A DNA stretch of 64,000 bases from Pohlia nutans (taxonomy: Eukaryota; Streptophyta; Bryopsida; Bryales; Mniaceae): the NCBI GenBank assembly GCA_022496805.1, contig CM040085.1, positions 21,357,811-21,421,810 of the forward strand, read 5' to 3'. A program made the position numbers and the translations under genes. Below the pieces are notes generated by a model. The model did not search any database. It saw nothing but the letters and a program-made list of their open reading frames with translations, and was not told the DNA's origin. The number at the start of each line of letters is the position of its first letter. Within the stretch, counting starts at the first letter, position 1. This document shows, in pieces, positions 1 to 12,395 of this stretch.

Positions 1-3000
1 TCACGCGTACACACACGAGAATACTCCCCTCCTTGGTGAACTGATTCACACGTATTTAAGAACACACTACAGTCAAGAATTTAAAATCCAGCGAAAAGAA
101 GCGAATTCACACACTGGCTAGCTCTTTCGTGAAATCTAGCTTGAACCAGCCTACTCGACCATAAGACCAGCCTGATTTTTTTCTGAAAATTTAAGGAAGT
201 TGACAACAACCATGAATAGCCTCTCTGAGAGTGGTTCTAGATAACAGCATTTCAGTCAAATTAAATATTTCAGTAATTGTGACGTGTAATAGGAAGATGG
301 CATTCCCGTTCACTTCACTGAAATTGTTGAAAAGTTGTAAGCTAAATTTATGTTTTGGATGGTGACAAACATCTTCCAAGTAGTTGGTCCTGCTGAATCA
401 TGAATTGTTTTCTCCTGAGTTACGTCATGCTTATCTTGCCTCCCCGTGATCATTCTCTCTAATATATTCTTGAAACAATCTAATTTGATTTTACAGAAAA
501 CGAACCATGTTAGATACTTGACACAGGAGAGCTAGTCTGAGGTTCTTACCTTCAAGGAATTACTGACGAGGTTCACCAAGATCTGCACAAACGAGTCATA
601 CAATCGGGTCAGAAGATGCAAAAATGTAAGGTCAACGGTAGATGTTGCGCTGACCTTCTGTAAGGAGAAGAAAGTATTAAATGATCCCAGTGATTATCAA
701 GTACCTGACGGAATCGTCCAGGATCACCAACGACACAAGTGGGCACAGCCTCATGAACCAGCATGAAGACCTCAAGCTTCTTAGACTGTTCCAGTTTCTC
801 ATCGAAAAGAGAGAAGACACTATCAACTTCCTTACGGAGGTTGAACGGGACAGTCTCGAGCTCCATCCTCCCAGCCTCAATCTTGGACAAGTCTAGAACG
901 TCGTTGATAAGCGCACTACCAAGAGCACCAAAACACATTTAGCATGGATGCAAAATTTAATAAAAAGTCTTAATCGATTAGAACTATGGCAATTAAGATG
1001 TAAACTCTCATTCTTAGTCTAACCATGAGTACCCTGGAATTCAAAGGCGATGGCTATGTAAAGGCGATTTACATGAGCGCATTCCCACTCGTCTGTGCAA
1101 CTTTGACATAATCAAGTTGTTGTGCGCTCAATTCTGTTCCCATCAGCAAATTGGTCATTCCTGCAACACGTCAATGAAAGCAGATTAATTGAACCGGATG
1201 CTCTAACCCTTCCATTGATTTCTCTATATTCCACATATAAAGGTAATAAAATCATAAAAAAACGCGTAAAACCTTTGTTCTAGATTCATCCATCTTCCAT
1301 GTAATGTACACCTACAAATAATTTAATCCCAAACTGACGATAGAGAAAGCAGCATTTAATACCCAAACAGTCTATTTAAAGACTTGAACACTTACCAATT
1401 ACTCCATTCATGGGTGTCCTGCATCAAACAGCCACAATTTAATAATTGCAAGAAGAATTATGACAGATGTTATGGTGTCAATAGCAAAAGGGTTCCATGA
1501 AAATCCTAAACCCTAAATTCAATTCTAAACCCTAAATTCTAGACTGTAATTATGTCGAGTTCCAAATAGATATTATACAAGATAAAGATGAGGACAAGCT
1601 TGAAAGGGAATTCTCCAGTAGGAAATTCATGAGACCTGATTTCGTGAGACACGGTAGCCAAGAAGCTAGATTTGGCTTTGTCAGCAGCTTCAGCAGCCAG
1701 TTTGGCCGCCTCTAGTTCAACGTTCATGTCTTCGATGATGCTCACGTCTTTCTCAATGAGTTGCATTCTCTTCAAGACGAGGAAGACGATGATGGAGAAA
1801 AACACAACCACCAGGGACATGAGAAGGGGCCAGGCGATGATGTTGCGCAGAGCTAACAGCTTCAAGTTGTGCTTGGGCAGGCAGCGCAGCTGAAACCTCT
1901 GTGTGCCATACTCCCAGTCCACAGACGCGGCGGCAGCCTTGCCGTCGTCCGTCCTCCCGGCTGGATCAAATAAAGGTAAGGCACAAGGACCTGGTTTGCT
2001 GCTGCAAATATTGTAGTACATTTCGGCTCCTGGATCCACAAGGTACACAGCTACCACGTCCATGTCCACATCATCTATGAACCTGTCGACGCTTAATACC
2101 CAACATTATGTCAGTCATAACGTCATAAACAATTAACACCAGCTGGAATTATTGATCAGCAGCAGAAGAACTGACTATATCCTCATATATTAGACTTTAA
2201 ATTGGCGTGTTTCAGTCTTTCAGAGCGCCAACATTGTGGTCAACATACAATTGGACAGCTCTAAAACCTAGGATTGGTAGAGATATCAGATTCCAGATCA
2301 AAGTGCTAATCTCTTTAAATTCCATCATTTTAATTCATATGATAGTAATCTTGTAGCATAACATTCTTGAGTAGTAATTATGACTTGAGAACAATTCCAG
2401 CTAAAGAGTTATTTGGAACAAAGTAAAAAGAAAATCAAGTTTTATCATAGGTTCAGGGAGAAAAGTATCCATTATCTTCAAATGGACAAAAACTTGCTAG
2501 AAGAGGGCAAGCTTCCAAATACATAATTAGAAAGTTAGAGGCTTAGAGCAACCATTTGCCCCTAATTTTTACCATTGTACATTGATTCGGGAAACCCTAA
2601 TTTGTTCGAATTGAGCTCTAACTTGAATTTTGCAAAACAAGGTGTAAAGAAGAATTCCTGTTCATACAAATTCAGATGGTGCTCTAGAATGTGAGTGTGT
2701 ATGGGAGGCTCACCTTGAAAGGACTCTATGAAAGATTTCCGAAACGTTGAGAACGGTTCCGACGTATCCTTGACAAGCCTGGCGGCGCTGAGCGGCGGTG
2801 GTGAAAGAGGACCCATCCTTGCCGGGCCCATAGTAAGCAAGATAAGCTCCCATCGACCATGTGGGAGGGCCTCCGGTGGCGAGCGAGAGGGTGAAAAGGC
2901 CTGTGTCACGGGTGGCATGGATAGCGGACGCAAGGACCGGGTAGGCCGAAGGATCCAGAAGGGTGATGTTGAGATCCGACGTTTCGAAGATGATGGGCGC

Positions 3001-3968
3001 GTATTCTGTGTCGTTTTCCCTGGGAATGGTCTTATTGTTGACGAGGTCCACGTAGGTGATGGACCCGTTCCATTTCTTCTCGAACGCTGCTCGGTCGTCG
3101 TGCAACACGCGCTCCATGTACACCAGCCTCTTCTCGTTGGGCCGCAGAAACAGCGTCTGCGACGTGAATTTGAGCCATGTGCTCTCGTTCAGATCTGGCA
3201 GGCTCGCCACTAGTCCTATAATTACGAACGATGCGTTCAGGTTGTTCTCCAGCTCGGAATTCATTATCTGAAACATCACACGGGCCCCATTCTTCACAAT
3301 TTGACTTGAAAGAAGAAGCTCCTGTCACTGTCACAAAATTTAACGGGGAACTGCCGCAGAATCACACAACTTCAACACCAGTGAGCTGCCCAGTCAACCT
3401 AGAGCTCTATTTAAACCTAGTGAGTTTACACCTGAAGGTTTTCAGACCACCAGTCCTCCTGGTAATAAGAATTACTGCTCATGCTAAGTACAAGGCTAAC
3501 ACTGCTGCTGCAGAACTGATCATATCCCCTCCCTCAGACATTAAAAAGCATAAGATGCCGTGTGCGATGCCATGTTGTATATTGTCGAGAAAAAACTAAG
3601 TTCGAGCAACATGCCACTAAGTTTCAACTTACAGCTCTCTCTGTCCCCCGTACTATTCTGCACGTACACATGTAGTAGACCTAATTTGATATCTGAACAG
3701 GATGAAATTCTGAACTTGCATGCCATAATGAAGAGGACGGACTCACCTCCTTCCGATTTTCACACTTGAGGTAAAACTCCTCTTGCAAGGAGCCTAAGGC
3801 GCTTTTCCATAGTAAGGCTCCCACTCCACAAGCAAACAACCACCCTAACACCACGCACAGCACACGCAAAGGTCTGTTTTTCATACAAGTGCTGGACACT
3901 TTGCGCCAGAAAGGGAGAAGCAGACTTTTCTGCGAATCCCATCGCTGACTGATCACACTGCGCTCCAT
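1..3968 (-). CDS. CHASE-domain hybrid histidine kinase 1, 3' part outside window
   Basis: Likely membrane sensor of the cytokinin-receptor type that starts a His-Asp phosphorelay. Exons by splice signals and frame: 3968-3747, 3267-2714, 2082-1636, 1418-1396 (23 bases), 1160-1073, 915-705, 582-550, 40-1. The start is ATG 3968; the frame is open further up only to a TTG and then closed by a stop at 4032-4034. Residues about 34-54 are a membrane helix, about 75-259 the CHASE domain (EYAPIIF block; Asp179 and Thr196 of the pocket segment with the canonical 17-residue spacing), 340-362 a second helix, then a coiled-coil linker and the HisKA motif [13 protein letters not shown] with phospho-acceptor His about 405. 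The N box NLVSNSLK is on exon 7, and exon 8 (FTKEGSILVCVRV) runs off the left edge, so the G boxes and receivers are not visible. It is the divergent paralogue of the kinase at 20167-30120. Confidence 0.9.
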
Positions 3969-5792
3969 CGACGTCTCCGGTAGCCCTTCAGTTTCAGTCA
4001 CCCGCAACCTAAACCCGGTCCATCGTGCTTGCTAGAGTATGACATCGCCACCGGAAATTTCAAATTGACCCACTGGCCGTCGTCGGGCAACATCACAGAA
4101 AAATAATCGTGCCCGCCCACTCGCAACCTTAAACCACACATCACCGACAGTCATCTCCGAACCCTCATGTATCGACAAACCTGAACCAAACCCTGACGTC
4201 GTCAACGCACATTATTCCAAACAGTTGTACGTCGTTTCGGAGTATAAAGATTCCTACTTCACACCCCGCTTCACACCTACAGTCGCAACCATGACCACCT
4301 GAACCGATTCATCATCTCGTCCTGTCCTCGATCATCATCTCCATGCTAGCTCGATCAACACCCACATCAAGTGCGGAATGATCTCTATGGGCCACGTACA
4401 CCTGCAGATCGGACCATGCGATTCAATTCCATGGAATCAATCGTCCTGGTTGCAAGTAAGTTTGGATTCTTTGACCTTCGCATACAGTTACGTTTCATCA
4501 AAGCACTGCTGGAGCTAGAACTGTGATGGGAACCGCAAGTTACCGCCGCACCTACTCGTCCGCCATTGCGCCACTGACAGTCCCAAGTCCACCTCATGGA
4601 ACTGCGCGCGGCCTTCCAGTCCGGGGTAGACACTCATCGCTTGTCGTTGCAGGTTGCGGTCACCACGTGTCCTGGTGGAGTCCCTAGAAGGACAATTTCT
4701 AATCCGGGCCTCGGCGAGTGTGGACCGGCCGATTAGAAAACAAATGATGCGGCTTCCTCGCCTTGAATCCCATGGCTGGGTCCTTCATGGAAGGCCGGCT
4801 CTTGGACTTTGCCTCTTGCTTCGTAACTTCGAAAGACCTTTCTTATCTTTAAGGTTCTAGAATATTCTCAGATAGAAACACACCCATCATTATATGAGTT
4901 TGATTCGTGTCAATGTACGAAAAATGCCTTCACGAAAACTTCATGGACGGAGGATCTACATGCTTTTTTTAGGGCATAGCATTAGCAACATGGCATGATA
5001 GAGCAGGGCAATGGAGCCTCCTTTTTGAATAGAACCTTCACTTAGATTCAGGGTTGTTCTCTGCAGCAAGCTCGACACGACGTTGAACACAACGTCGAAG
5101 ACAGACAACACATCCCTCGTCTGGGAATATACCATATTCTTAGAATATGCTTACAATGTTTTAGAATATTCTTCAATATTCTTGGATATTTGAGCATATT
5201 TCATCGAAGTTGCTTATGTGTACTAAACACCCGTCAAACAACTTGACAACTACGAACAAGACAACTAAACAGACATTGTCAAAAATGTGTCAAAGAAGAC
5301 AACCCTGCTTAGATTCACCTTTTTAAGTAATGAAGTAATGTCATTTTTATTCTATGAACTTTGGAACAACATTGATTATCCATTTAGTGAGGGGGTTAAA
5401 TGGTTAATGGGTATTTTCGCGGTAGGACGTTCAAAATGTGTAGTGTAACATCCCATAACAAGCGAAATTTGGCAGTAAATATTTTCTATTGGTCACTGAA
5501 ATTGGTATTTCGGCAAAAAGTTAACCACAATGAAAAGGTATTCTAGGATTGTATGTATATTCAAAAATTCAAAAATAATATAAAATAGTATTTGGACCAA
5601 AATGTAATACATTGTGTTGGGTGACGCTCTAGAATAAATACGTTATTGCCCTAATTGATACGTTTCATTGAAGATATAGTGATGGTCAATTCCTATAACA
5701 TAAAGGTATCGTATTCAAAAAGAATTCCCAAAAGATTTTTGTGAGCAAGGTGGATATTAGAGGTTTATGGCAGCAATTTTTGTTCATTCACA
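3969..5792. other. Upstream region of kinase 1, no gene seen
   Basis: This holds the presumed promoter and 5' leader of the minus-strand kinase. Short reading frames around 4385-4860 show no recognisable domain. Around 4972-5060 there is a degraded relative of the MITE at 15557-15780. From about 5140 the sequence becomes AT-rich with repeated AGAATATTCT-like palindromes. Confidence 0.5.
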
Positions 5793-6381
5793 ATAACCCC
5801 TAAACGTACCAAGGTGTCCCTAGAATTGACGATTTGAGAAAAATCATCATAAAATAGTATTTAAAAGAATATTTTGGAATTGATATACAAATGAAAGTTC
5901 TAGATTTTGAATTTTAGATTCCATCTGTATGGTTCGATTCACCAATACTATCACCAATATTTTATTATAAAATTTGAAAGTTAAAATTAAAATTTTCTTC
6001 TAAATTTAATTACAAACAAAATTTTAATATTTTTTGAGTAATTTTTTTTGGAATGGACTTCAATGAGATACTCTTAACATGGTGATTCTTTGAAATTTTT
6101 GTGTTTCTTAAATTTATGACCTCATTTTTGCAAGGCCACTTTTGATCTATAGTCAATGCAATTTTGGCTTGGTCAACAACTTGACATACTTCTACATTTT
6201 TAAATTTTAGAAAAAAATATGTACTCAAATTTCACCAAATCCAGCCATTGGATAGGACAACAACTTGGTGAAGTATTTTCAAAAAGTTGGATGACTTTCA
6301 TCCAAGAATTGATGAGAACATAGGGTAAGTTTGAATATGTTAGTCGTCCAGAAACTAAATGTTGTGACGTTTAGAGGTTAA
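5793..6381. mobile_element. TTAA-type MITE, family C, copy 1 (589 bp)
   Basis: The left end reads ATAACCCCTAAACGTACC and the right end GACGTTTAGAGGTTAA, giving terminal inverted repeats built on CCCCTAAACGT beside an ATAA/TTAA site. A 588-bp copy with closely matching sequence throughout lies at 36387-36974. The two copies being almost the same length supports both boundaries. No coding potential is seen. Confidence 0.75.
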
Positions 6382-8234
6382 ATGCCCCTTAAATAGCAAG
6401 TACCCAAAAAAAATCTTGCAAGCTTCATTGGCTAATTAAAGCAAAGCTTGTGGTGTGGTTGGAATGTCCATTCGACGAGATTTGCAAGCAAATAAAATTA
6501 CATCAGCAAGAATATTCCAAAATATTCTTAGATTATTCTAGAAATATTCCATTGTAAAATAAAATTGAAAATATACCAGAAAGATTCCATTTTTACTATA
6601 TTAATATATTTTCCGTATTTTCCCTATTTATTATATTACGTCATTAAATCAATCCTTTACACATTAGAAACTTCTTTTGTTCAAAACTATGACACCTGTA
6701 GTGCGAAAACATCCAAATAGTGCGTGTGGGAAATTAGTGAAGGTGATTCTAAATATCAATATGATGTAAAATTAGCGTGACATGAAGATTTACACCACTC
6801 GGTAAAAATTTCAGCCCTCACTAATTTTGAGATTTGGCAAAAGAGTGCGTGCTTCGGGATTAAGTACCACACGCCCTAAATGGGATAATTAGTATTTGGT
6901 ATCTTTGCCATGTAAACTTAGTCTCTAATTGTAACTAGATTGTGGTCCCATTGCAAAAGGGTGTTTTGCTTCCATTGCTCTATAATAATTATGTTATAAA
7001 GCGCTATCAAAATTGTTCCTATTTTGTGATTGTCCATAATTTCCTAGGACATGGTGCAATTGCAAGTCTAAATTTTGTATTCAAATTTCTCAAAAAAAGA
7101 ATATAGAAGATATCATGAGCAGAAAGGTGGACTTTGAGCACACCAAAGAATATTGGCAGAGGATGATGTCCAAGGCTCATTGATATTGTTACTAGCTTAA
7201 TGCCAATATGAGTCTTAGGCACCATGGTTTGACATTATTCCTTCATGCCCAAAGACCACCATTTTTACTAATATATACCTAGATGCAACACCCAAAACAT
7301 AAATAAATAAATAAAATTAGGGCTTCCCTAGCCTATGCCTTGGAAAATTTGTAGATTCTCTAAAAACATCTTCCTACCATCACTATTTCTAATTGATGAT
7401 GATATTTTTTAGAATTTATATTCCTATATGAGTTTCTATATTTGGCATCTTCATTACTATCTATAAGGTTTAGTATTTAATAATTTTTATAATGTTGTGT
7501 GAAAAGCTAGTATTGAAAGGGGGGACTTTTTAATTTGGTTCGAGCATTTGAAAGAACTCTATCATTAACAAATAACCTAATCATTTGTATTTTCTATGGC
7601 CCTACACTTGGTTCTAATATTTTCAAATTGAAATGAATCATACCCTATCTTAGTTATATTTTCCTTTTTCAATTTTTTGTGACTATTTCGTTGTTTGAGA
7701 CTTTTGCCAATAGTGCAAAGTAACGAAGGATGAATTGTACAAGAAGTAAAAGTTGTGTATAACTAAAGTGAGTGGAATTGCAAAACAAAACTTAGAAGAG
7801 CAAAAATAGGTTCAATACTTGGATAATGCTTTTAAATTATGTTTTCTAAAGTTTTTAGATCTAGGTGTATGTTTCTGGAGTTTTTTAGATTTTATATGTT
7901 TTCATGTAGGTTGTGCAAAAAGGTGAATTTTGCAAAGACGCGCTTATATACATTCAACCATACTACCCACCCTACAACAATTCCTTCAAGAATCCCATGA
8001 CTTTGGATCCAATCTTATTTTTAAGAAATCCAAATACTTCGACATTTATACATGCCTACATTTTTCTAAACCACTCTTCTTTTATTTTAAATGCTCTAAA
8101 TTACATGTACTAAAATTTAAGATATTTGCTACAATGTTTTATATTACTTTTATTTTTTTGCATGTGGTTTTAAATATTTCCGCACAGTGAACCCCCAATT
8201 AATATCTTGGATATCTTCTGTAATCTATATGTTG
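6382..8234. other. AT-rich intergenic DNA
   Basis: No gene is seen; the open frames near 7913-8190 are low-complexity and lack a family signature. About 6905-6990 matches, on the reverse strand, the arm of the MITE at 15557-15780 (blocks such as TTGCAAAAGGGTGTT and CCATTGCTCT), so it is a relic of that family. Confidence 0.45.
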
Positions 8235-9125
8235 TGAGCAATTAGTTGACATGTATTATGTCACCCCCATGTCTTGTATTAGTTTAAGTTGCATTGTAAA
8301 GGAAATATAAGTGGGGTTTCTTGGGGTGAATAATTTTCAATACATTCTTTTTATAAAGAGGATCATCTATGCAAAATTTCAGTTTTAGAAAATGAATTTT
8401 CTATTTTTTGTGCATTTAAAAAGAATTATGTTGTTCTATAAAATAGTTATTTAAAAAACATTCGTAAAGATTTTTCATACTTGGCTTTCGGGAATAGGTA
8501 GGCAATATGAAAGTAAACATCTTTCATTTTAGAGGATATTGCAAAAAAGTTATGGAATTTGTGCAAGATCGCTTCAAGTTTTACAGCAACACTAGCACAA
8601 TAACAAAACCTCGACCAATTGCATCACATTCAGATTAAAGCCATGTATTGAGTGGTGATAGTCATTAGGTATGCCCACCCTTTAACATCAAGTATGCCCA
8701 CCACTCAATACATGCGGGAATACATGGTTTTAGTTTGAATGCGATGCAATTTGTTGAGGTTTTTGTTATTGTGCTAGTGTTGCAGTAAAACTTGAACTCG
8801 TCCTGCACAAATTCCATAACTCTTTTTCATACTTGGTTTTCAGAGATAGGTAGACAATATAAAAGCAAACATCTTTTGTTTTAGAGGATATTGCAAAAAT
8901 CTTACGAATGTTTTTTAAACATTTATTTTGTAGAACGATGTAAAAGAATTTTAAAAATGCATAGAAAATAGAATTTTCATCTTTTTGAATTGCAATTTTG
9001 CCTCCTTGTAAAGGGATCCATTGAAAATTATACTCTCCAAGAAACTCCACTTAAATTTCTATTACGTGGCAACTGAAACTTGATGCATGACAGGAGTTAA
9101 CAGAATATATGTCAACTAACTGCAC
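8235..9125. repeat. Long foldback palindrome 1 (about 890 bp)
   Basis: The two halves are imperfect inverted copies meeting near 8675. Matching blocks include AATTAGTTGACATGTATT (8240s) with the reverse complement near 9120, AAGTGGGGTTTCTTGG with AAGTGGAGTTTCTTGG, and TTTAAAAAACATTCGTAA on both arms. The centre carries two copies of GTATGCCCACC. Short frames in it (such as 8766-9050) are parts of the palindrome. It may be a foldback transposon or two inverted copies of one element. Confidence 0.75.
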
Positions 9126-9159
9126 AATAGAGTCCTATAAAGATACAAATTTTATGTTT

Positions 9160-9885
9160 TATCACTTCAAAAAAATGTATATTTGTTTCTTTACAACATC
9201 CATTTTTTGTGATGTACAATTTACAATGCATTCTCGTTCAAGTTTTAATCAATTTTATCAAAAATCACTTACCAAAAACAAAAACCTCATTTATCATGAA
9301 TTTTAACATGAATTTTATTAAAAAATATTAATCCATACAACTTTCTTTACGAAGAACTCTCCAAATACTTGTAAATTTTAGAATGAAACACAATTCAATG
9401 TGACAATGGCACTTATCTAAACTTTGTAAAATTAATATCTATTAATTGCAATTAGAATCTAGAATACCAATTGCACCATTACGCTCAAAAGTACAACTTT
9501 GGACATAGCATGAAGGTCAATTTCCAAAATCTAATTGCAATTTACAAATATCAATTTTACAGAACTTGAGTAAGTGCCACCATCAAATTGAATTGTGTAT
9601 TGCGTGAATTCTGTAACTTTTTGGGAGTTCTTAAAAGAGGATAGATGTGCACGTTAATGTTTTATACATGTTTGTGTAAGTGTATTTTAAAAGTTCATCG
9701 CAATTTTTTATATCACTTAGTACACAAGAAAATGGAATTAAATGAAAAAATTCACCATAAATGAAGTTTTTGTTTTCAACAACTGAAATTGGCTTGATTG
9801 ATTGAGATTCCATAAAAACGCATTGTTTGTTAGGCATATCACAAAAACGAACATTGTGAAGTAAAAAATACACATTTTCTTAAAA
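9160..9885. repeat. Long foldback palindrome 2 (about 725 bp)
   Basis: A second imperfect palindrome follows directly, centred near 9490. The left arm block CAAAAACCTCATTTATCATG (9276 on) matches the reverse complement of 9745-9790, and CACAATTCAATGTGACAATG (9390 on) matches the reverse complement of about 9580-9597. Short frames on opposite strands (9109-9306 plus, 9631-9873 minus) are diverged copies of each other because they are the two arms, not because they are genes. Confidence 0.72.
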
Positions 9886-11439
9886 GGTCATATTAGCATT
9901 TTTCAATTTCTTGAAATGTGGATGTTTACTTGTTTTACGGAGTATTTCTTTTGTTCAAACTATCTTTTGATTAACGCAAATAAAAAGTTAATTTCCTCTA
10001 TGCAAAACAATTTCATATTTTATTGAACCCTACTCTAAAGCCCACTTTAGATAAAAGTTACTAACATAAACATTAAATCATTGTATTTTGGGAAAAAATC
10101 TTTCCTTCTTATGTATTGCAAACTAGAATTGTTAAAGTTTTGAAATGCTAATTAACCCTTGTTCCCTTCTTTGTTATTTTGACATTTGTAAATGTTAATG
10201 GATAAATCAAACAAACTACATTCACAATTTGAATGAATACTAGTATTATGACCCTTGATGATATATTTATTGATTGGTTAATGATTAAATGAATAAATGT
10301 ACACTAATGGTATTTGGCTATAGCTGTTGATGTGCAACGCAAAGTTTGTTTGAAATTTGATAGTTGCAAGATCTTTGTATTAGAATTTGACAACTCTAGA
10401 ATATATGCAATGGAGTTAGAGAACTCCACAATAAGTACACTGGAGTTGAACGATTTCAAGATTTTTATATTGAAATGAAACAATTCCAAGATCTATACAT
10501 TTAATAGAATTTTGGGTAGGCTCTTATAGTCTTATAAACTCTTTATTGAATGTTTTCCATCTTAGAAGGTTCTAAAATTGATATGCCAACATGCATACAA
10601 AACAATATCTAGTTTTACTACATTAGAAACAAAAAACCATAAACCTTATAGTCTTATGTCAATAAGCCTTTTATATTTTTGAATGATTATCTTTTAATTA
10701 CAATACAATAAATATCTAATAAGAATACTATTTGAGCCTTCAATGCATTCACGATAAGTTGTTTTACAATGCAAAAGACTAAACAAATGAATGGACATAA
10801 ATACTCTTTTGTAAAAAACTTACTCAAAAGCCTAATTATCAATGAAAACCCTTAACTATCATTAAAAATCCTAACCATAGCCACCTAATCCTAGCCAATG
10901 CCACCTCAATCTAATCACCATGTAAGAGATTTTTTTTCTTCAAAAAATTCCACTACTAGGGATTAAAAAAAGAGACTTTCCATTTAAGAGAAACACCAAC
11001 CAATTCCAAATCTAAGACATAGCAAACATGTGTACTCATGCTTACATTAAAATTTATTTATTTTTACATCCTTCAATATGTCAATTATCCTATCTTTCTA
11101 TTTTTAGTAGAAACGTTAGAACAAACATTATAAATGTTCAAATTAAAAATATTGCGGCTAATTTTTTTTTGAGGTATAGATTGCCTCTAATTATTTGAAG
11201 TAATTTTGTATCCTATGACCATTATCAATTGGCATTTAACGTCCAATGGGGATGTTGCTTTTGAAAAAATCCTCGCCATTTGTAGTCCCCACCGACATGG
11301 GGAGTTGGGATGAGATTCCGGATGATAATTTGGTGCCCTAGGAAAAATAAGAAGTTATTCTTTTTGCATCTAAAGATACTCTTGATTTTGTAACATTTTA
11401 TGAACAAAATGTATCTATTATACACTATTACTAGCTATG
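9886..11439. other. AT-rich intergenic DNA
   Basis: No gene, RNA gene or terminal inverted repeat was recognised here apart from the tandem array at 10361-10510. Base composition and repeated A/T runs match the neighbouring transposon-derived DNA. Confidence 0.4.
10361..10510. repeat. Five diverged 30-bp tandem units
   Basis: Five consecutive 30-base units start at 10361, 10391, 10421, 10451 and 10481. Each follows the pattern (C)AAYTCCARGATNTNTATATT..AATT. Because 30 is a multiple of three, the minus-strand frame reads as a 10-residue repeat (SNS..ILELSNS-like) without a stop over most of the array. No gene context was found, so it is taken as a decayed minisatellite. Confidence 0.6.
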
Positions 11440-11700
11440 CACCAACATTGCATTGGGAACACAAAACGAACATGGGAACTTTGGGAATATAAAAAGAACT
11501 TGGGAACATTAGCAACATGACGAGAACGCTAGGGAATGTGATGCGAAGCTTTTGGGAACATCATGGGAACCGTGGAGAACGATTTCAGACTGCATTATGA
11601 AAAATTGAATGAAATGTATGGATGTGAAATGCGGATGATTTTGTGACATGGTATCGTGACAGATACCAAGCAGGGTAGAGACATAATATTGTGACGCTTT
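11440..11700 (+). repeat. Dispersed GGGAAC-rich repeat, copy 1
   Basis: This stretch has many GGGAAC words followed by GGATGATTTTGTGACATGGTATCGTGACAGAT-type sequence (blocks under 20 bases shared). The reverse complement of 28862-29110 has the same order of blocks, and 59390-59566 shares the GTGACAGAT..GTGACA end. A TATAATAGATT motif follows in the 28862 and 59390 copies. It has no coding potential and may be the tail of a retroelement or a Helitron. Confidence 0.55.
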
Positions 11701-11707
11701 GTACTTA

Positions 11708-12007
11708 GGCCCACTTTATACTTGGGGCTGGATTGAGGGCCGGCCCGAACTCTTCAAATTTCAACCAATTTCAACCAATAGGATCGCTCGATTCTTTCAA
11801 ATCCAGCCCAAGGGCTTTATACTAGGATCGGGCCAGAAGGAGCAATTTTTCCTACGTGGCATCCTATGTGGCATGATTTTGGCGCCAAATCTTTGGGCCG
11901 ATTTGATGAAATTGGGATAAGGTTTGCCATGGCCCGAACTCCAAACTTGGGTCGGATTGAATCGGGCCGACCTTCCATCCAGCCCCAACATGTGTATAAA
12001 GTGGGCC
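11708..12007. mobile_element. PIF/Harbinger-type MITE (300 bp)
   Basis: Terminal inverted repeats begin GGCCCACTTTATAC and continue with imperfect pairing through GGGGCTGGAT and CGGCCCGA. The element is flanked on both sides by TTA (11705-11707 and 12008-12010), the 3-bp target duplication typical of PIF/Harbinger. The short frames on both strands here lie within the repeat and are not genes. Confidence 0.8.
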
Positions 12008-12026
12008 TTAATATAATAGATTTGAA

Positions 12027-12086
12027 CATGGGTCTGGCTCACTCGACCGTTCCGGCCTGGAACCGGTCGAGCTCAGACGACCCATG
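12027..12086. repeat. 60-bp GC-rich hairpin, left of exon cassette
   Basis: Near-perfect inverted arms starting CATGGGTCTGGCTCACTCGA and ending in CCCATG enclose GGCCT. A related hairpin at 14141-14223 has the same core CACTCGACCGTTC. Together they bracket the exon-fragment cassette. Confidence 0.65.
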
Positions 12087-12340
12087 CTCATGCAGGTCAC
12101 GGCTGCTGTGGGCCTCCTTCTGCGGTTCGGTTTATCGCAATTCAGGGTTCGGGGTTTTCGTTGCGTATTTGTGAGTTTCGCAATGCGGGGTTTACCTCAA
12201 AGTTCCTGCACTTTGTCGCTTTCCTTTCTGCTTTCGCATTGGAAAACCTAAGGTACCGTGTGCGGGATTTTTTGTGAGCTTTTCTGTTCATTTGAATTCG
12301 GTGTCAACATGCTCTTTAGTGTTAGTCGGAGGGCAGAGCG

Positions 12341-12395
12341 ATGGGGATCCGGGAAGATGCCGATCAGTCTCGCATGAAAAAAAAGGTTGAAGAAG
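12341..12395 (+). pseudogene. Exon-like fragment: start codon plus 18 codons, then GT donor
   Basis: ATG at 12341 opens a short frame reading MGIREDADQSRMKKKVEE and runs into a good splice donor (AAG|GTATGC). The 250 bases upstream are GC-rich and look like a plant 5' leader. Joining it to the next exon-like block at 13177 breaks the frame, so it is a captured or orphaned first exon. The source gene is not recognised. Confidence 0.45.

Noticed and set aside
609..938. Stand-alone 109-residue frame with [12 protein letters not shown]
   Set aside because: It is an exon of kinase 1 (915-705) extended into the introns, not a separate gene.
1505..1545. AAACCCTAAA-like telomere motifs in kinase 1 intron 3
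   Set aside because: Only two or three scattered units, not a tandem array; short telobox-like words are common in plant DNA.
2728..3213. 161-residue plus-strand open frame
   Set aside because: Antisense shadow of the CHASE exon of kinase 1.
3969..4007. Upstream extension of kinase 1 exon 1 by 13 codons
   Set aside because: The extension would begin with TTG; the first ATG in frame is 3968 and an in-frame stop lies at 4032-4034.
11797..12174. Overlapping open frames on both strands
   Set aside because: They fall within the Harbinger-type MITE and the adjoining hairpin; no domain is seen.
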